A stretch of 64,000 bases of DNA from Leuconostoc citreum (GTDB lineage: Bacteria > Bacillota > Bacilli > Lactobacillales > Lactobacillaceae). The stretch spans positions 1 to 64,000 of the forward strand of contig NZ_PUFH01000001.1 of assembly GCF_004354555.1 (NCBI RefSeq), written 5' to 3'. Below the pieces are notes generated by a model. The model saw only the letters and a program-made list of their open reading frames with translations, made no database searches and was not told the DNA's origin. Below, piece by piece: positions 63,595-64,000 of this stretch. Both the position numbers and the translations under genes were made by a program. Within the stretch, counting starts at the first letter, position 1. Every line of letters begins with the position of its first letter.

Positions 63595-64000
63595 ATGATA
63601 AATACACTTGAAAAAATTCATTACATATCAGATGCTAACATTACGGCCCCAATCGGCTTTCATGCTGACGGTCAACACGTTGGTCTAAAACACAAATCAA
63701 AAGATTTGGGCTGGATTTTCAGTGAAGTGCCTGCTGCTGTCGCTGGCGTCTTTACAACCAATCAAGTTCAAGCTGCCCCAGTACAACTCAATAAGCAAAC
63801 CATTAAAAACGGCCAGTTACAAGCAATTATTGTTAATTCTGGTAATGCTAATGCCGTTACCGGAAAAATTGGTCTGACGCACGCAAAAATCATGCAAGCA
63901 ACAGCAGCCGAACAGTTAAATATACCGCCTCATTTAGTTGGGGTTGCATCAACTGGCATTATTGGTCAAATCTTACCAATCAACAAAGTCGTGAACGGGA
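63595..64000 (+). CDS. argJ: Glutamate N-acetyltransferase / amino-acid acetyltransferase (5' part)
   Basis: The first 135 codons are in the window and the gene runs off the right edge. 'ITAPIGFHADGQHVGLK', 'KDLGWIFSEVPAAVAGVFTTNQVQAAPV' (read in parts), 'AIIVNSGNANAVTG' and 'GVASTGIIGQILP' are ArgJ signatures. The ATML self-cleavage site would lie just beyond the edge. It recycles the acetyl group from acetylornithine to glutamate. An AGGA site precedes the ATG. Confidence 0.93.
   Translation, partial: MINTLEKIHYISDANITAPIGFHADGQHVGLKHKSKDLGWIFSEVPAAVAGVFTTNQVQAAPVQLNKQTIKNGQLQAIIVNSGNANAVTGKIGLTHAKIMQATAAEQLNIPPHLVGVASTGIIGQILPINKVVNG

Overview
The window looks like a low-GC Lactobacillales chromosome, most probably Leuconostoc or a close relative in the Leuconostocaceae. 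The grounds are the protein families (L-2-hydroxyisocaproate dehydrogenase, a phn-type transporter followed by a 5'-nucleotidase, a heterofermenter-style gene set), AT-rich spacers, strong TTGACN-N17-TATAAT promoters, AGGAGG-type ribosome binding sites and compact symmetrical terminators. No prophage, insertion sequence or CRISPR array was seen. A near-perfect parS site (48329-48344) and two strong tandem promoters of rRNA type firing off the left edge (55-179) suggest the origin-proximal part of the chromosome.

Layout. 1-5447: outward promoters, cysS, pgk and a GtfA/GtfB-like protein glycosyltransferase pair. 5581-14196: DHA2 drug exporter with a DUF4811 partner, pantothenate kinase-like gene, helD, tRNA-Glu, an Old Yellow Enzyme behind an Rgg-type regulator, and a secreted LysM protein. 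14347-19454: phnD-phnC-phnE-phnE importer with a downstream 5'-nucleotidase. 19778-26414: complete F1Fo ATP synthase operon, atpBEFHAGDC. 26820-35679: uracil/xanthine permease with an unexplained structured leader, prfC, alpha carbonic anhydrase, nnrE, uppP, tRNA-Lys, hemolysin III family protein, DegV and a fluoride-channel pair.

35721-43226 is one co-oriented block: a flavin reductase carrying a C-terminal flavinylation-like motif, ApbE, a PAS protein, a LysR regulator, fumarase, a soluble fumarate reductase without an FMN-binding domain, and a DASS anion transporter. Together they would take malate to succinate with flavin-borne electrons. 43843-46778 is a tryptophan-type ABC importer preceded by a 15-residue leader peptide with tandem Trp codons and a set of competing hairpins, that is, a ribosome-mediated attenuator.

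46852-54496: amino acid permease, parS, hydroxyisocaproate dehydrogenase, NupC and a nucleoside ABC importer lacking its binding protein. 54698-57473: an ArgR C-terminal remnant, a possible bacteriocin immunity gene and the KtrB/KtrA potassium system. 57530-62410: DUF915 hydrolase, an EmrB exporter-PadR-OsmC operon under a 39-bp perfect palindrome, a small HTH protein, an unknown protein and a PEBP protein. 62445-64000: ARG boxes followed by argC and the start of argJ.

The two most promising leads are the Trp-leader attenuator (43899-44104) and the split, ApbE-linked NAD(P)H-to-fumarate module (35721-43226). All calls come from reading the sequence; no database search was run.
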